Shown here: positions 1 to 8,225 of the stretch, piece by piece
Layout: each line of letters starts with the position of its first letter
How positions within the stretch are numbered: position 1 is the first letter of the stretch
From: Canibacter zhuwentaonis
GTDB taxonomy: Bacteria; Actinomycetota; Actinomycetes; Actinomycetales; Microbacteriaceae
NCBI RefSeq assembly: GCF_018531145.1
Contig: NZ_JAHDSZ010000007.1
Span: forward strand, 1 to 60,727
Direction: 5' to 3'
DNA: 60,727 nucleotides
Made by a program: the position numbers and the translations under genes
The notes under the pieces: generated by a model
The model's database searches: none
Told to the model about the DNA's origin: nothing
The model's input: the letters and a program-made list of their open reading frames with translations, nothing else

Positions 1-38
1 GTGCGGGTTTCTAATTGGTTTTACTATTAGGGGTTTTT

Positions 39-1427
39 ATGAAGCTTAAAAAAGTAGCGGCTATAGCTGTACTGCCTGCCTTGGTTGCTGGCGGGCTGAT
101 TCTCACGCAGCCGGCTAATGCTGCAGCACCCGGTGATATTGACCCGAATCAAACAGGTTCGATTATTGTGCATAAGCATGGAGAGCCGGCGGGTGTTAAA
201 GGAGCCGCTGGAGACGGCAAAGAACAGGCTGTTGCTCCTGAGAAACCACTTCAGGGCGCAATGTTTAGCGTACAAAAAATTAGTGGCGTTGATCTTACAA
301 CTCGCGAAGGTTGGCAGCAGCTAGCAGATGTTTCAGCTAAGCTTCAAAACGGTACTACTCCAGCACTAGATGCTATGACTACCGCTGAAACTACGAATAT
401 GGACGGTATTGCCAATTTCAGAAATTTGTCAGTTGGCGCTTATCTGGTTACTGAGACTCAGACGCCTGCGGGCGCTCTTAAAAAAGTAAATCCTTTTATT
501 GTTACTGTGCCGCACCCAAACGGTAACGGCGATTGGAACTATAACGTGCACGTGTATCCGAAGAACTCTGTGGTTGAAAAACCAGAGAAATCTTTTGATG
601 ATTCTCAGGTTACAAAGCTTGGCGATAAAATCAGGTGGACTGTAACGCAGACGCTGCCTGAGCTTACGCCCGGTGTGATGTTCACAGAGGTTAGTTTTAG
701 TGATACGCTCGCTGCTAACCTGCAGTATGTTGAAGATTCGATGGTTGTAAAAGTTGATGGTGTAGGTGTTGATTTTACAGATGTTATAGCCGGTCAGGAT
801 ATTTCTGCTGAGGTTACGGAGCCCGGTGTTCTTCAACCGGGTCAGAGGGTTACCTACGAGTTTGACACCATGATTGTAGCAGCGGGTGAAATCAAGAATG
901 TTGCTAACGTAACGGTTGCAACAAGCGACGGTGGCAGCTCTAGAGTTCCAAGCGCTCCATCACCCAACGATCCTTCTGTTCCAAGTATTATTATTGGACA
1001 TATTAATGTGCAGAACTATGTTACCGGTACTATGACTGCAATATCCGGTGGTGTTTTCGAGGTTTATAAAGGCGAAGACTGCGCAGGCGGTAAAATTGAT
1101 CTGGGAGTTCTTACTGCTGGAGACGATGGTAGATTGGCTCAGTCGGTGGCTCTTAAAAAGGGTAAATATGGTGTGAGGCAGGTAACTGCTGCTGTTGGAT
1201 ACGTGGCTAGTACTGATTGCGTTTCGGTTGAAGTTGTGGCTGCAAATACTGCGGATGATCCTGTTGTCGCGGTTGTTTATAACAGTAAAGCTACTGTTCC
1301 AGTTCTTCCTTTAACTGGCGCGCAAGGTCAAGTGATCATGCTAGTAGCCGGTGGAATGCTCGTGGCTATTGGTCTGGTAACTGTTGTTATAGTATGCAAA
1401 AAACGGAGGCTTGCTGAAAACAAGTAA
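39..1427 (+). CDS. LPXTG-anchored major pilin (SpaH/EbpB-like), paralogue 1
   Basis: This is a surface pilus shaft subunit, made with a Sec signal and joined by sortase into a covalent fibre. The 462-aa protein has a signal peptide ending near residue 28 (ANA), a pilin motif WNYNVHVYPK at residues 166-175 that exactly fits WxxxVxVYPK and supplies the cross-linking Lys, a sorting signal LPLTG at 423-427, a hydrophobic stretch and a KKRR tail. ATG at 39 is preferred over an upstream TTG at 15 because AGGGG lies just before it and the signal peptide starts there. It is a tandem paralogue of the gene at 1685. Oddly, its C-terminal CnaB-type domain has Asn326 where the paralogue has Lys334, and Gln381 where the paralogue has the E-box Glu391, so that domain should lack its isopeptide bond. 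The N-terminal E-box (YLVTET) is intact. No sortase gene is in view; it may lie upstream of the window. Confidence 0.93.
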   Translation: MKLKKVAAIAVLPALVAGGLILTQPANAAAPGDIDPNQTGSIIVHKHGEPAGVKGAAGDGKEQAVAPEKPLQGAMFSVQKISGVDLTTREGWQQLADVSAKLQNGTTPALDAMTTAETTNMDGIANFRNLSVGAYLVTETQTPAGALKKVNPFIVTVPHPNGNGDWNYNVHVYPKNSVVEKPEKSFDDSQVTKLGDKIRWTVTQTLPELTPGVMFTEVSFSDTLAANLQYVEDSMVVKVDGVGVDFTDVIAGQDISAEVTEPGVLQPGQRVTYEFDTMIVAAGEIKNVANVTVATSDGGSSRVPSAPSPNDPSVPSIIIGHINVQNYVTGTMTAISGGVFEVYKGEDCAGGKIDLGVLTAGDDGRLAQSVALKKGKYGVRQVTAAVGYVASTDCVSVEVVAANTADDPVVAVVYNSKATVPVLPLTGAQGQVIMLVAGGMLVAIGLVTVVIVCKKRRLAENK

Positions 1428-1447
1428 CACCGTGTTATAGATAGACT

Positions 1448-1676
1448 TCCTATTTTCGTTAATAGGTTGAACCAAAAAAGCGGGTGGGTGGTGTGTGACG
1501 AAACGTCACACAGCACCCACTTTTTAACATCCAGAATCTTTTGTTAAACAACCCGTTAGTTTGACTTTCTTTATTAAGGTGTTAATCTAGATGGATAGCC
1601 GGGTGCTTTTCCGGTTTTGGTGACGGCGGCATTAGTTGCTGTTATCTTATGGTTCAACTAATTTACGAAAATAGGA
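1448..1676. repeat. 26-bp imperfect inverted repeat bounding the inter-pilin segment
   Basis: The left arm (1448-1473) and the reverse complement of the right arm (1651-1676) agree at 23 of 26 positions: an 11-bp exact block (TCCTATTTTCG), a 7-nt variable core, then an 8-bp exact block (GTTGAACC). The left arm is itself a small palindrome (CCTATT-6 nt-AATAGG). The arms enclose about 177 bp holding a terminator and a weak promoter-like sequence (TTGACT at 1561). The right arm overlaps the ribosome-binding region (AGGAG) of the second pilin. It could be an invertible promoter segment, an RNA structure hiding that ribosome site, or two operator sites; the sequence alone does not decide. Confidence 0.6.
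1484..1525 (+). terminator. Rho-independent terminator after pilin 1
   Basis: A 17-bp stem with one mismatch (arms 1484-1500 and 1504-1520, AAA loop) is followed by five T. It should end transcription of the first pilin and uncouple it from the second. Confidence 0.85.
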
Positions 1677-1684
1677 GATTCTCC

Positions 1685-3106
1685 ATGAGTAGGCATTTGT
1701 CTATAAAGGCGAAGAGGGCGGTAGCTATTATTGCGCTGCCTGCTCTTATCGCTGGTGGGCTATTCCTCGCACAGCCGGCTAACGCCGCCGCACCGGGTAA
1801 TATTGACCCGAAACAAATAGGCTCGATTATTGTGCACAAGAATGAAGAGCACACAACTAAAGGTGATGCTGGCACAGGTAACGTGGCGAATCCTGCTCCT
1901 CAGGGTGCAGCGATTAAGGGCGTAACTTTCACAGTTCAAAAGCTTAATCTTGACCTTACGAAAAAAGATGGTTGGGATAGTCTGGCAATGCTAGACGCTG
2001 ACACAGCTAAAGTACGAGTAGCCGGCGATCTAATCACTAAAGAAACCGATGCTGCCGGGCAAGCAACATTTGATGGTTTAGCTGTTGGTGCTTACCTGGT
2101 TACAGAAACTAATGCACCTGCTGGCGTATTTAAAAAAGCCGCTCCTTTCATTGTTACCGTGCCACATCCGAATGGCAACGGAGCATGGAACTATAATGTG
2201 CACGTGTACCCAAAGAACTCTGTGAGCAAGGCGCCGACTAAAAAGCTTAAAGATGGTGCTGCTAGCGCTACCAAAATTGGCGATAAAGTAACCTGGATTA
2301 TCGAGCAGATTTTGCCAGTGCTCTCAAACAATGAAACATTCACCGAGGTTAGCTTCGAAGACCAGCTGCAGGAAAACCTGACCTTCTTGGACGGTGTAGC
2401 AATGGTTGATGGTCGAGAAGTTGACTCAACCATTGTTGCCGCAGGTGTTGGAAATAGGACTGTAACAGGTGATATAACCGACCCATCAACCCTGCAAGGA
2501 GGTCAGAAGGTTACTTTCGAACTTACGACTTCGATTGACAAACCCGGCAAGTTTACAAACACAGCTGTTGTGAAGATCAAAACTTCTGGAGGTGGCGACA
2601 GCTCGCAGCACACTCCTACTCCTGTTCCAGGTGTGGACGATCCTACAGTTCCAACTATTGTTTTCGGATACTTCGATATTTATAAGTATGTTGCAGGCAC
2701 AACAACCGAGCTGTCTGGAGCAACTTTTGAGCTCTACAAAGGCGCAGATTGTGTAGCGGGTAGCAAAGTTGATCTGCAAGAAATGCTTACAACCATTGAC
2801 ACGGGCAAACTAGTTGCTCCGTTTGCTATTAAAACAGGCGCATACAGTTTGAAAGAGACCTTAGCCCCAGTCGGTTACGTGCTCAGCGATGTTTGCACTG
2901 ATGTAGTTGTTACAGAGGATAACATCACGATGGATAACCCTGCGATTGCAACTGTTTACAACAGCAAAGCTACCGTTCCTGTTCTTCCTATGACCGGTGC
3001 GCAGGGGCAGGTGATCCTGTTGATTGCTGGCGGAGTGCTTGTGCTTGCCGGTGTTGTAGTAGTTGTTGCAGTGCGCAGCAAGCGTCAGACTGTAGCTGCT
3101 GAGTAA
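1685..3106 (+). CDS. LPXTG-anchored major pilin (SpaH/EbpB-like), paralogue 2
   Basis: This is a second sortase-assembled pilus shaft subunit, 473 aa. It has a signal peptide resembling that of paralogue 1 (QPANAAAPG), the pilin motif WNYNVHVYPK at 168-177, an intact C-terminal E-box (YSLKETLAPVGY) with Glu391 and the matching domain Lys334, two Cys in the C-terminal domain shared with paralogue 1, an LPMTG sorting signal at 434-438, a transmembrane segment and a basic end. ATG at 1685 is chosen over the TTG/GTG codons upstream because AGGAG sits 8-12 nt before it and the signal peptide begins there. A terminator follows it closely. The two genes appear to come from one duplication; they may form alternative or mixed shafts. 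The presence of an inverted repeat over its leader suggests separate control from paralogue 1. Confidence 0.94.
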   Translation: MSRHLSIKAKRAVAIIALPALIAGGLFLAQPANAAAPGNIDPKQIGSIIVHKNEEHTTKGDAGTGNVANPAPQGAAIKGVTFTVQKLNLDLTKKDGWDSLAMLDADTAKVRVAGDLITKETDAAGQATFDGLAVGAYLVTETNAPAGVFKKAAPFIVTVPHPNGNGAWNYNVHVYPKNSVSKAPTKKLKDGAASATKIGDKVTWIIEQILPVLSNNETFTEVSFEDQLQENLTFLDGVAMVDGREVDSTIVAAGVGNRTVTGDITDPSTLQGGQKVTFELTTSIDKPGKFTNTAVVKIKTSGGGDSSQHTPTPVPGVDDPTVPTIVFGYFDIYKYVAGTTTELSGATFELYKGADCVAGSKVDLQEMLTTIDTGKLVAPFAIKTGAYSLKETLAPVGYVLSDVCTDVVVTEDNITMDNPAIATVYNSKATVPVLPMTGAQGQVILLIAGGVLVLAGVVVVVAVRSKRQTVAAE

Positions 3107-3124
3107 TAACAGCTCACTAGTAAC

Positions 3125-3159
3125 AAAATAGCACGGGTGTTTTGCCCGTGCTATTTTTT
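3125..3159. terminator. Bidirectional terminator between pilin 2 and accA3
   Basis: AAAATAGCACGGG and CCCGTGCTATTTTTT form a stem with A-rich and T-rich flanks, so it can serve the pilin (plus) and the carboxylase gene (minus), which converge here. Confidence 0.9.
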
Positions 3160-3170
3160 AATGTTTAAGA

Positions 3171-4940
3171 TTATTCCGCTTCGCTTATAACCTGCATCAG
3201 TACGTGGCCGTTTGCAACCGTCTGCCCAACAGGAGCGTCAACGTTTGTCACAGTGCCATCGTGTGGTGCAAAAATAGACTGCTCCATTTTCATAGCCTCA
3301 AGCACGGCAAGCAAATCACCTTTGGCAACGGTTTCACCCTCAGCAACAGTAACTTTTATAACCGTTGCCTGCATTGGCGCAACAACAGCGTTGCCGTCCG
3401 CCGCGCTGCTAACACCGTTGCTCTTGCGCCGCGGCGCGGGACCGCGGGTTACGTTCTGATCCGCCTCCGGTAACAGTGTTCTTGGCATTTCAACCTCAAT
3501 GCGTCGCCCATCCACCTCAACAACAACGGTTTGCCGTTGCGGCACCGCGTGCTGTTCAACAGACTCACCCTGCCACGGCTCAATAGTGTTATTAAACGCG
3601 TTTTCTATCCAGAGAGTGTAAACACCAAACATGCCGTCATCAGCGATAAAAGCAGGCTCGTTTACAATCGCACGATGAAACGGCAAAACCGTGGGTAATC
3701 CGCTAACCTCAAACTCTGCGAGAGCTCGGCGGCTTCGTTCAAGAGCCTCTGTGCGGGTTTTGCCGGTTACAATAAGCTTTGCGAGCATCGAGTCGAACGC
3801 GCCCGTCACCTCATCACCCGTTGTAACACCCGTATCAACTCGCACACCTGGTCCGCTTGCTGGGCGAAAGCGTGTTATGCGCCCCGGAGCTGGTAAGAAA
3901 TTCTGCCCCGGATCTTCGCCGTTAATGCGGAACTCAAAAGAGTGCCCAAAGGTTACAGGGTCGCTGTAATCGATAACCCCGCCCTCGGCGATTCTAAACT
4001 GTTCACGCACCAGATCAATGCCCGTAACCTCTTCAGAAACTGGGTGCTCAACCTGTAGGCGCGTATTAACCTCAAGAAATGAAACTGTGCCGTCTTTTGC
4101 GACCAAAAACTCGCAAGTGCCAGCACCAACATAATTAACCTCGCGCAAAATAGCCTTTGATGACTCATAAAGCCGCGTGAGCTGCTCCTGCGTTAAAAAC
4201 GGCGCGGGAGCTTCCTCAACAAGTTTTTGATGCCGCCGCTGCAAAGAGCAGTCGCGGGTAGAAACAACCACAACGTTGCCGTGCTGATCCGCTAGACACT
4301 GGGTTTCAACGTGGCGAGGTTTTTCTAGATACTTTTCAACAAAGCACTCGCCCTGCCCAAAAGCTGCGATAGCCTCGCGGGTTGCCGATTCAAACAGCGA
4401 GGGCACCTCTTCGCGGGTGTAAGCGACCTTAAGCCCGCGCCCGCCGCCGCCAAAAGCTGCCTTAATAGCAACGGGCAGCCCGTGCTGGTCGGCAAACTCG
4501 AGCACCTCGGCGGCTCCCGTCACCGGGTTGATCGTGCCGGGCGCGAGTGGCGCGCCAACCCGTTCGGCAACGTGTCGCGCCGAAACCTTGTTGCCTAGCA
4601 GGTTGATTGCCTCGGGGCTGGGGCCGATCCAGATTAGCCCGGCGTCAATAACAGCCTGCGCAAAATCAGCGTTTTCCGCCAAAAAACCGTACCCGGGGTG
4701 TACCGCATCGGCACCAGAGAGCCGGGCAATCTCCAGAATCTTTTTTGCAACCAGGTATGTTTCTGCGCTGGTTGTGCCGTTAAGTTTGTAGGCCTCATCG
4801 GCGAGTTTGGCGTGCTGCGCGTCGCGATCCTGGTCGGCATAAACGGCAACTGCCGCAATGCCGCTGTCGTGAGCGGCGCGAATTATGCGCACTGCGATTT
4901 CACCGCGATTGGCAATAAGCACTTTACGAATTTTATGCAT
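3171..4940 (-). CDS. accA3: Acetyl-/propionyl-CoA carboxylase alpha subunit (biotin carboxylase + BCCP)
   Basis: This subunit carboxylates its own biotin with ATP and bicarbonate; a partner beta subunit, not in this window, then makes malonyl- or methylmalonyl-CoA for fatty acid synthesis. The 589-aa protein starts with the biotin carboxylase N-domain ([14 protein letters not shown]), has the ATP-grasp glycine loop (FGGGGRGLK), and ends with a biotin carrier domain whose EAMKM motif places the biotinyl Lys near residue 551. This fused layout is typical of actinobacteria. ATG at 4940 is chosen because the family start ([13 protein letters not shown]) begins there; a 17-residue upstream extension would read into the promoter. 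It stands alone, convergent with the pilin genes. The gene symbol follows actinobacterial usage. Confidence 0.95.
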   Translation of the reverse strand: MHKIRKVLIANRGEIAVRIIRAAHDSGIAAVAVYADQDRDAQHAKLADEAYKLNGTTSAETYLVAKKILEIARLSGADAVHPGYGFLAENADFAQAVIDAGLIWIGPSPEAINLLGNKVSARHVAERVGAPLAPGTINPVTGAAEVLEFADQHGLPVAIKAAFGGGGRGLKVAYTREEVPSLFESATREAIAAFGQGECFVEKYLEKPRHVETQCLADQHGNVVVVSTRDCSLQRRHQKLVEEAPAPFLTQEQLTRLYESSKAILREVNYVGAGTCEFLVAKDGTVSFLEVNTRLQVEHPVSEEVTGIDLVREQFRIAEGGVIDYSDPVTFGHSFEFRINGEDPGQNFLPAPGRITRFRPASGPGVRVDTGVTTGDEVTGAFDSMLAKLIVTGKTRTEALERSRRALAEFEVSGLPTVLPFHRAIVNEPAFIADDGMFGVYTLWIENAFNNTIEPWQGESVEQHAVPQRQTVVVEVDGRRIEVEMPRTLLPEADQNVTRGPAPRRKSNGVSSAADGNAVVAPMQATVIKVTVAEGETVAKGDLLAVLEAMKMEQSIFAPHDGTVTNVDAPVGQTVANGHVLMQVISEAE

Positions 4941-4962
4941 AGTGACTAGTTTACTGTGTCCG

Positions 4963-4991
4963 TCTATAATATTAGGGGATAATCGGGTCAA
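4963..4991 (-). promoter_or_regulatory. Promoter for accA3
   Basis: On the minus strand TTGACC (4991-4986), a 17-nt spacer and TATAGA (4968-4963) form a near-consensus sigma-70-type promoter about 22 nt before the ATG. No clear Shine-Dalgarno is visible in the short leader. Confidence 0.7.
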
Positions 4992-5183
4992 AAGCGGCAG
5001 GCGGATCGGGTGCGTCCGCGTTGTGTCCGCGCTTAGAGGGTGTGTTTGTGGCGGGGTAGTCAGCGTCGGGTGGCACCTGCTCTTGTGCAGGGGCGTCCGC
5101 GCTTGGGGTGCGGTGCTTGTGCCGAGCTGTGTGCGTGCAGGGTGGTGTGCGCACCCGCGAGGGAGATGCGTATCCGCACCTGT

Positions 5184-5214
5184 TCAGATTTTTAAGCGTA
5201 GCGCAGGTTAAACT
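5184..5214 (+). promoter_or_regulatory. Probable leaderless promoter for the first MaoC gene
   Basis: TAAACT (5209-5214) ends 6 nt before the GTG at 5221, and no Shine-Dalgarno is present, so the message probably begins at the start codon. TCAGATTTTT begins 37 nt before the start, exactly as it does before pepA. The rest of the 4992-5220 gap is GC/T-rich with no supported gene. Confidence 0.45.
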
Positions 5215-5220
5215 TAAACC

Positions 5221-5661
5221 GTGATAAACAAAGATATTGCCGGTAAAACGTACAGCCTTCTTGCGGGTTATCTTGTGGGGCGTGAAAAGCTGCGCGAGTT
5301 CGCCAAAGCGGTTTTGGTCACAAATCCCGTGTATCACGATGTTGCCGCAGCCCAGGCCGCAGGCTATGCTGACCTGGTCGCGTCGCCAACTTTTGCGGTT
5401 GTGCTGCAGGAGCGCACGCTCGCGCTGCTGCTGGCGGATGAGAGCGCAAACATAGATTTTTCGCGGGTTGTGCATGGTGAACAGCGCTTCACCTACACGC
5501 GCCCGATTGTCGCCGGCGACGAACTCACCGCGCAAATGATGGTGACTTCCGTTAAAGAAATAGCGGGAAATGCGATGGTGACGGCAGAAACCGTAATCAC
5601 CGATAGCGCAGGAGAGCACGTTGTAACAACTATCTCGAGTCTCGTGGTGCGAGGGGAGTAA
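5221..5661 (+). CDS. MaoC-like dehydratase, FAS1_DH/HadA-type subunit
   Basis: This 146-aa protein resembles the N-terminal-type MaoC (FAS1 dehydratase) domain. In the mycobacterial HadAB complexes such a subunit helps bind the acyl chain while a MaoC partner carries the catalytic residues of 3-hydroxyacyl-ACP dehydration. The sequence runs from an N-terminal segment typical of the family (YLVGREKLREFA) through NPVYHD and SPTFAV, with the hot-dog fold core after it. GTG start. The next gene, only 4 nt downstream, is the matching catalytic-type subunit, so they are presumably co-transcribed and form a heterodimer. The substrate (fatty acid elongation or another acyl thioester) cannot be read from the sequence. 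Confidence 0.85.
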   Translation: MINKDIAGKTYSLLAGYLVGREKLREFAKAVLVTNPVYHDVAAAQAAGYADLVASPTFAVVLQERTLALLLADESANIDFSRVVHGEQRFTYTRPIVAGDELTAQMMVTSVKEIAGNAMVTAETVITDSAGEHVVTTISSLVVRGE

Positions 5662-5665
5662 AGCT

Positions 5666-6088
5666 ATGAAACCAGAATTTGAGTCGCTTACAGCCGATGC
5701 AACAGTGCTCACCCGCGATGTGCAGTTTAGCCGCGACACGCTGGTGCGATACGCTGGCGCCTCGGGTGATTTTAACCCGATCCACTACCGTGATGACTAT
5801 GCGCAGCGCGTGGGGCTTGACGGGGTTCTCGCGCACGGAATGCTCACAATGGGCGCGGCAAACTCGGTTGTGCTCGATTGGCTGGGCGGTGCGGGATGGA
5901 TAGCCGACACCCAAACAAGATTCTCCAGGCCAGTGTGGGTTGATGCCGAGCGAGGCGCAACCGTGACGGTCTCGGCGAAAGTGCGAGCGGTGGATGCGGA
6001 CGCAAAGCGCGCTGATTTTCTGCTGCAGGTTAGCTACGAGGGTAAAACCGCGTTGGTAAAAGCGATTATTACCGTGCAGTTTGTGTAG
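5666..6088 (+). CDS. MaoC family (R)-hydratase/dehydratase, HadB-type subunit
   Basis: This 140-aa hot-dog-fold enzyme carries the hydratase motif GDFNPIHYRDDYA with the expected Asp and His, followed by GVLAHGMLTMG, as in the catalytic MaoC/HadB subunits that hydrate or dehydrate 3-hydroxyacyl thioesters. It lies 4 nt behind the FAS1_DH-type gene and upstream of murB, an arrangement common in actinobacteria. ATG at 5666 follows GAGGGGAGTAAAGCT, a strong ribosome site within the end of the upstream gene. It probably pairs with the preceding protein. Confidence 0.9.
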   Translation: MKPEFESLTADATVLTRDVQFSRDTLVRYAGASGDFNPIHYRDDYAQRVGLDGVLAHGMLTMGAANSVVLDWLGGAGWIADTQTRFSRPVWVDAERGATVTVSAKVRAVDADAKRADFLLQVSYEGKTALVKAIITVQFV

Positions 6089-6107
6089 GCGCAGCCGTTT
6101 AATGGTC

Positions 6108-6230
6108 GCTGAGATGATGCCCTAATGACAGCTGAGATAAACGCTAATGATAGCTGAGATAACGCCCACCTGCTCGCTTGTAAGCGAGGCAGAAATAATC
6201 CCCGCCCGTCCGCTCGTAAGCGAAGCTGAG
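6108..6230. repeat. Short tandem repeats across the murB start
   Basis: Units beginning GCTGAGAT start at 6108, 6131 and 6153 (23- and 22-bp periods, third partial), each of the first two ending in an ATGA(C/T)A. A second repeat follows inside the gene: GTAAGCGAGGCAGAA and GTAAGCGAAGCTGAG both encode VSEAE (near 6180-6194 and 6216-6230). The first copy contains a CTCGCTT/AAGCGAG hairpin. Confidence 0.6.
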
Positions 6231-7397
6231 CTGCGCAACACTACCAGTATTGCGCAGCTCACAACAATGCGCGTGGGTGGCGCGTTCGCGGGTCTGACAG
6301 TCTGCCGCACCGAACAGGAATTAATCGCCGGAGCTGCCCGTAACTGGGCGAGTGATGAGCCGTGGCTGCTGCTGGGTGGCGGTTCAAACACCGTGGTTAG
6401 CGATGCGGGGTATCCAGGCGAGGTCGTGCTGGTGCGCACCGAAGGTATCGAGCCGGTCACTGATCCCGCCCTGCCGAGCGGATCTGTGCGTGTGCGAGTT
6501 GCGGCCGGTCACGACTGGGACAGCCTCGTGCGCTGGAGTGTTGAGTGCGGATATGCGGGGCTCGAGGTGCTCTCGGGCATTCCCGGGCTTGCCGGGTCTG
6601 CACCGGTACAAAACATCGGCGCGTACGGCGGCGAGCTGGCGCAGGTGCTGCATTCTGTGCGGGTTTATGAGCGCGAGAGCGGGCAGGTGCGTGAGCTGAA
6701 AGCGGCGCAGCTCGGGCTCGGATATCGCACCTCCGCTTTTAAGCGCGGCTATGCGGCGGTAATCCTCTCGGTTGATTTGATTTTACGCAATCACAGTGCG
6801 CAGCGCGATCCGCTCGCAATGCCCGTTGTTTTTCCGCAATTAGCGACCGTGTTGGGCGTGAAACTGGGCTGTCAGCTGCCGCTACGCCAGGTGCGCGAAG
6901 CGGTTTTGCGAGTGCGCGCGGCAAAGGGTATGGTGTGGCAGCTGGCAGACAAAAACAGCTGGTCAGCAGGATCTTTTTTTGTGAATCCGATTGTCAGCCA
7001 GGGCTTTGCGCGCGGGCTGCCCGAAAACGCCCCGCGCTATCCGGTAGCTGCGCCGCAGCGCCCTGATTTGGTGACGACTTTTGAGGAGCTTGCTGCGGGG
7101 CAGCCGCTGCAGTTGCACTATTTAACGGCGGATATGCTGCAAGACGAACAGGAGGCGGGCGAGCGGGTTAAACTCTCGGCCGCCTGGCTGATTGAGAACG
7201 CCGGGGTGCGCCGCGGGTTCAGCCTGCCCGGCTCTGGCGCGGCGGTTTCTGAGCTGCACACTCTCGCGATCACGAATCGCGGATCTGCCACCGCCGCTGA
7301 TGTCGCCCAGCTGGCGCGGTATATTGTGCAGCTTGTGCAGGCGGAGTTTGGGGTTGTGCTCGTGCCCGAGCCGAATATTTACGGGTTGCAGGTATAG
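6147..7397 (+). CDS. murB: UDP-N-acetylenolpyruvoylglucosamine reductase
   Basis: MurB reduces UDP-GlcNAc-enolpyruvate to UDP-MurNAc with NADPH and FAD, the second committed cytoplasmic step of peptidoglycan precursor synthesis. The 416-aa protein has TTMRVGG, the FAD-binding LLGGGSN, SGIPGLAGSAPVQNIGAYGG, the active-site SAGSFFVNP (catalytic Ser) and the C-terminal AAWLIENAGVRRGF with the catalytic Glu. The first 30 residues before the conserved core carry a duplicated LVSEAE segment encoded by a DNA repeat, which is unusual. No clear Shine-Dalgarno precedes ATG 6147, but later starts would cut into the conserved domain. It lies 58 nt behind the MaoC pair. Confidence 0.96.
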   Translation: MIAEITPTCSLVSEAEIIPARPLVSEAELRNTTSIAQLTTMRVGGAFAGLTVCRTEQELIAGAARNWASDEPWLLLGGGSNTVVSDAGYPGEVVLVRTEGIEPVTDPALPSGSVRVRVAAGHDWDSLVRWSVECGYAGLEVLSGIPGLAGSAPVQNIGAYGGELAQVLHSVRVYERESGQVRELKAAQLGLGYRTSAFKRGYAAVILSVDLILRNHSAQRDPLAMPVVFPQLATVLGVKLGCQLPLRQVREAVLRVRAAKGMVWQLADKNSWSAGSFFVNPIVSQGFARGLPENAPRYPVAAPQRPDLVTTFEELAAGQPLQLHYLTADMLQDEQEAGERVKLSAAWLIENAGVRRGFSLPGSGAAVSELHTLAITNRGSATAADVAQLARYIVQLVQAEFGVVLVPEPNIYGLQV

Positions 7398-7400
7398 CCG

Positions 7401-8165
7401 GTGAGTGAGCGTAACGGTGGGGTGGGCGACAGCTTCCCTGGAGCGGGAGGTGTTCTGGGCGCGGGAGGCCGGCAAAATCCGGGCACGCTCCGCCCGGACG
7501 CGTCCAGCAGCACGCCTCTCTCATATAGGCGCAACGCGCCACGCCGGGGCGGTTTTTTGCGCGGGCTTAGTCGCCGCGCGAAAATTGTGCTCGTGGCGGG
7601 TCTTGTTGTATTCGTAATCGGCGCGGGCAGTCTAACTGCAGAGCTTATCGAGCTGAACAGTAAAAAATCATCGATTGCAGCGGCAGAATCCGCTGCAGAC
7701 TCCGCCGAGCCAGCATCACCTAAACAAACCAAGTCTGAAAAACCGACCAACCTGGCAGACGCTCCCGAGTGCACCGCCGCGCAGCTCGAAATTGCACCCG
7801 TTATTAACGCGGACAGTTTCGCCCCGGGCGATAAGCCCGAGTTTGCGATGACCATAACAAACAAGAGCGAAGCTGCCTGTCAGCGCAATCTCGGCACCTC
7901 GCAAATGCTGTTTCAAGTTAGCAGCGGTGGACAGAAAATATGGAGCTCAAAAGACTGCCAAACAAACCCCGATAACCGACCCGTGCTAATTGCTGCGGGA
8001 CAAACCCTGCAAACCGAGAATCTGGTGTGGCAGCGCACGGTATCCGCTCTCGAAACCTGTGAAGCCGAGCGGGTTGAGGTCGACGGAGAGGGTGCGGCCT
8101 ATCAGCTGTCAGTGCAGCTGGGCGATATTGCGGGCAGTGAATATAAACAGTTTTTACTCTACTAA
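7401..8165 (+). CDS. Membrane-anchored extracytoplasmic protein of unknown function
   Basis: The function is not recognised. The 254-aa product begins with about 50 Gly/Pro/Arg-rich residues, then one transmembrane segment at about 61-80 (type II orientation, RRAK before it), an Ala/Ser/Lys linker, and a soluble outer domain from about residue 110 with four Cys (APEC, AACQ, KDCQ, ETCE) that could form two disulfides. The outer part looks like a beta-sandwich domain of the kind seen in DUF4232-like secreted proteins, but that is only an impression. GTG at 7401 starts 3 nt after the murB stop, so it is likely translated from the murB message. A palindrome overlaps its stop. Confidence 0.75.
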   Translation: MSERNGGVGDSFPGAGGVLGAGGRQNPGTLRPDASSSTPLSYRRNAPRRGGFLRGLSRRAKIVLVAGLVVFVIGAGSLTAELIELNSKKSSIAAAESAADSAEPASPKQTKSEKPTNLADAPECTAAQLEIAPVINADSFAPGDKPEFAMTITNKSEAACQRNLGTSQMLFQVSSGGQKIWSSKDCQTNPDNRPVLIAAGQTLQTENLVWQRTVSALETCEAERVEVDGEGAAYQLSVQLGDIAGSEYKQFLLY

Positions 8166-8184
8166 ATAGGCTAAAATAGCCTAT
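8166..8184. promoter_or_regulatory. 19-nt palindrome before the CoA-transferase gene
   Basis: ATAGGCTA-AAA-TAGCCTAT is a perfect 8-bp inverted repeat about 40 nt before the ATG at 8226. TAAAAT and TATAAG, both -10-like, overlap it. It may be an operator for the caiB-gcdH pair or a small RNA hairpin; it lacks the T-run of a terminator. Confidence 0.4.
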
Positions 8185-8225
8185 AAGGCGCGACTTGCGC
8201 GGTGACTCCAGTGATCGGGGGATCG

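Noticed and set aside
4972-5739. 255-aa minus-strand frame between accA3 and the MaoC genes
   Set aside because: It crosses the accA3 promoter and lies opposite the conserved first MaoC gene.
8166-8184. Terminator after the anchored protein gene at 7401
   Set aside because: The 8-bp stem has a 3-nt loop but lacks a T-run and is AT-rich, so it is listed as a possible operator.
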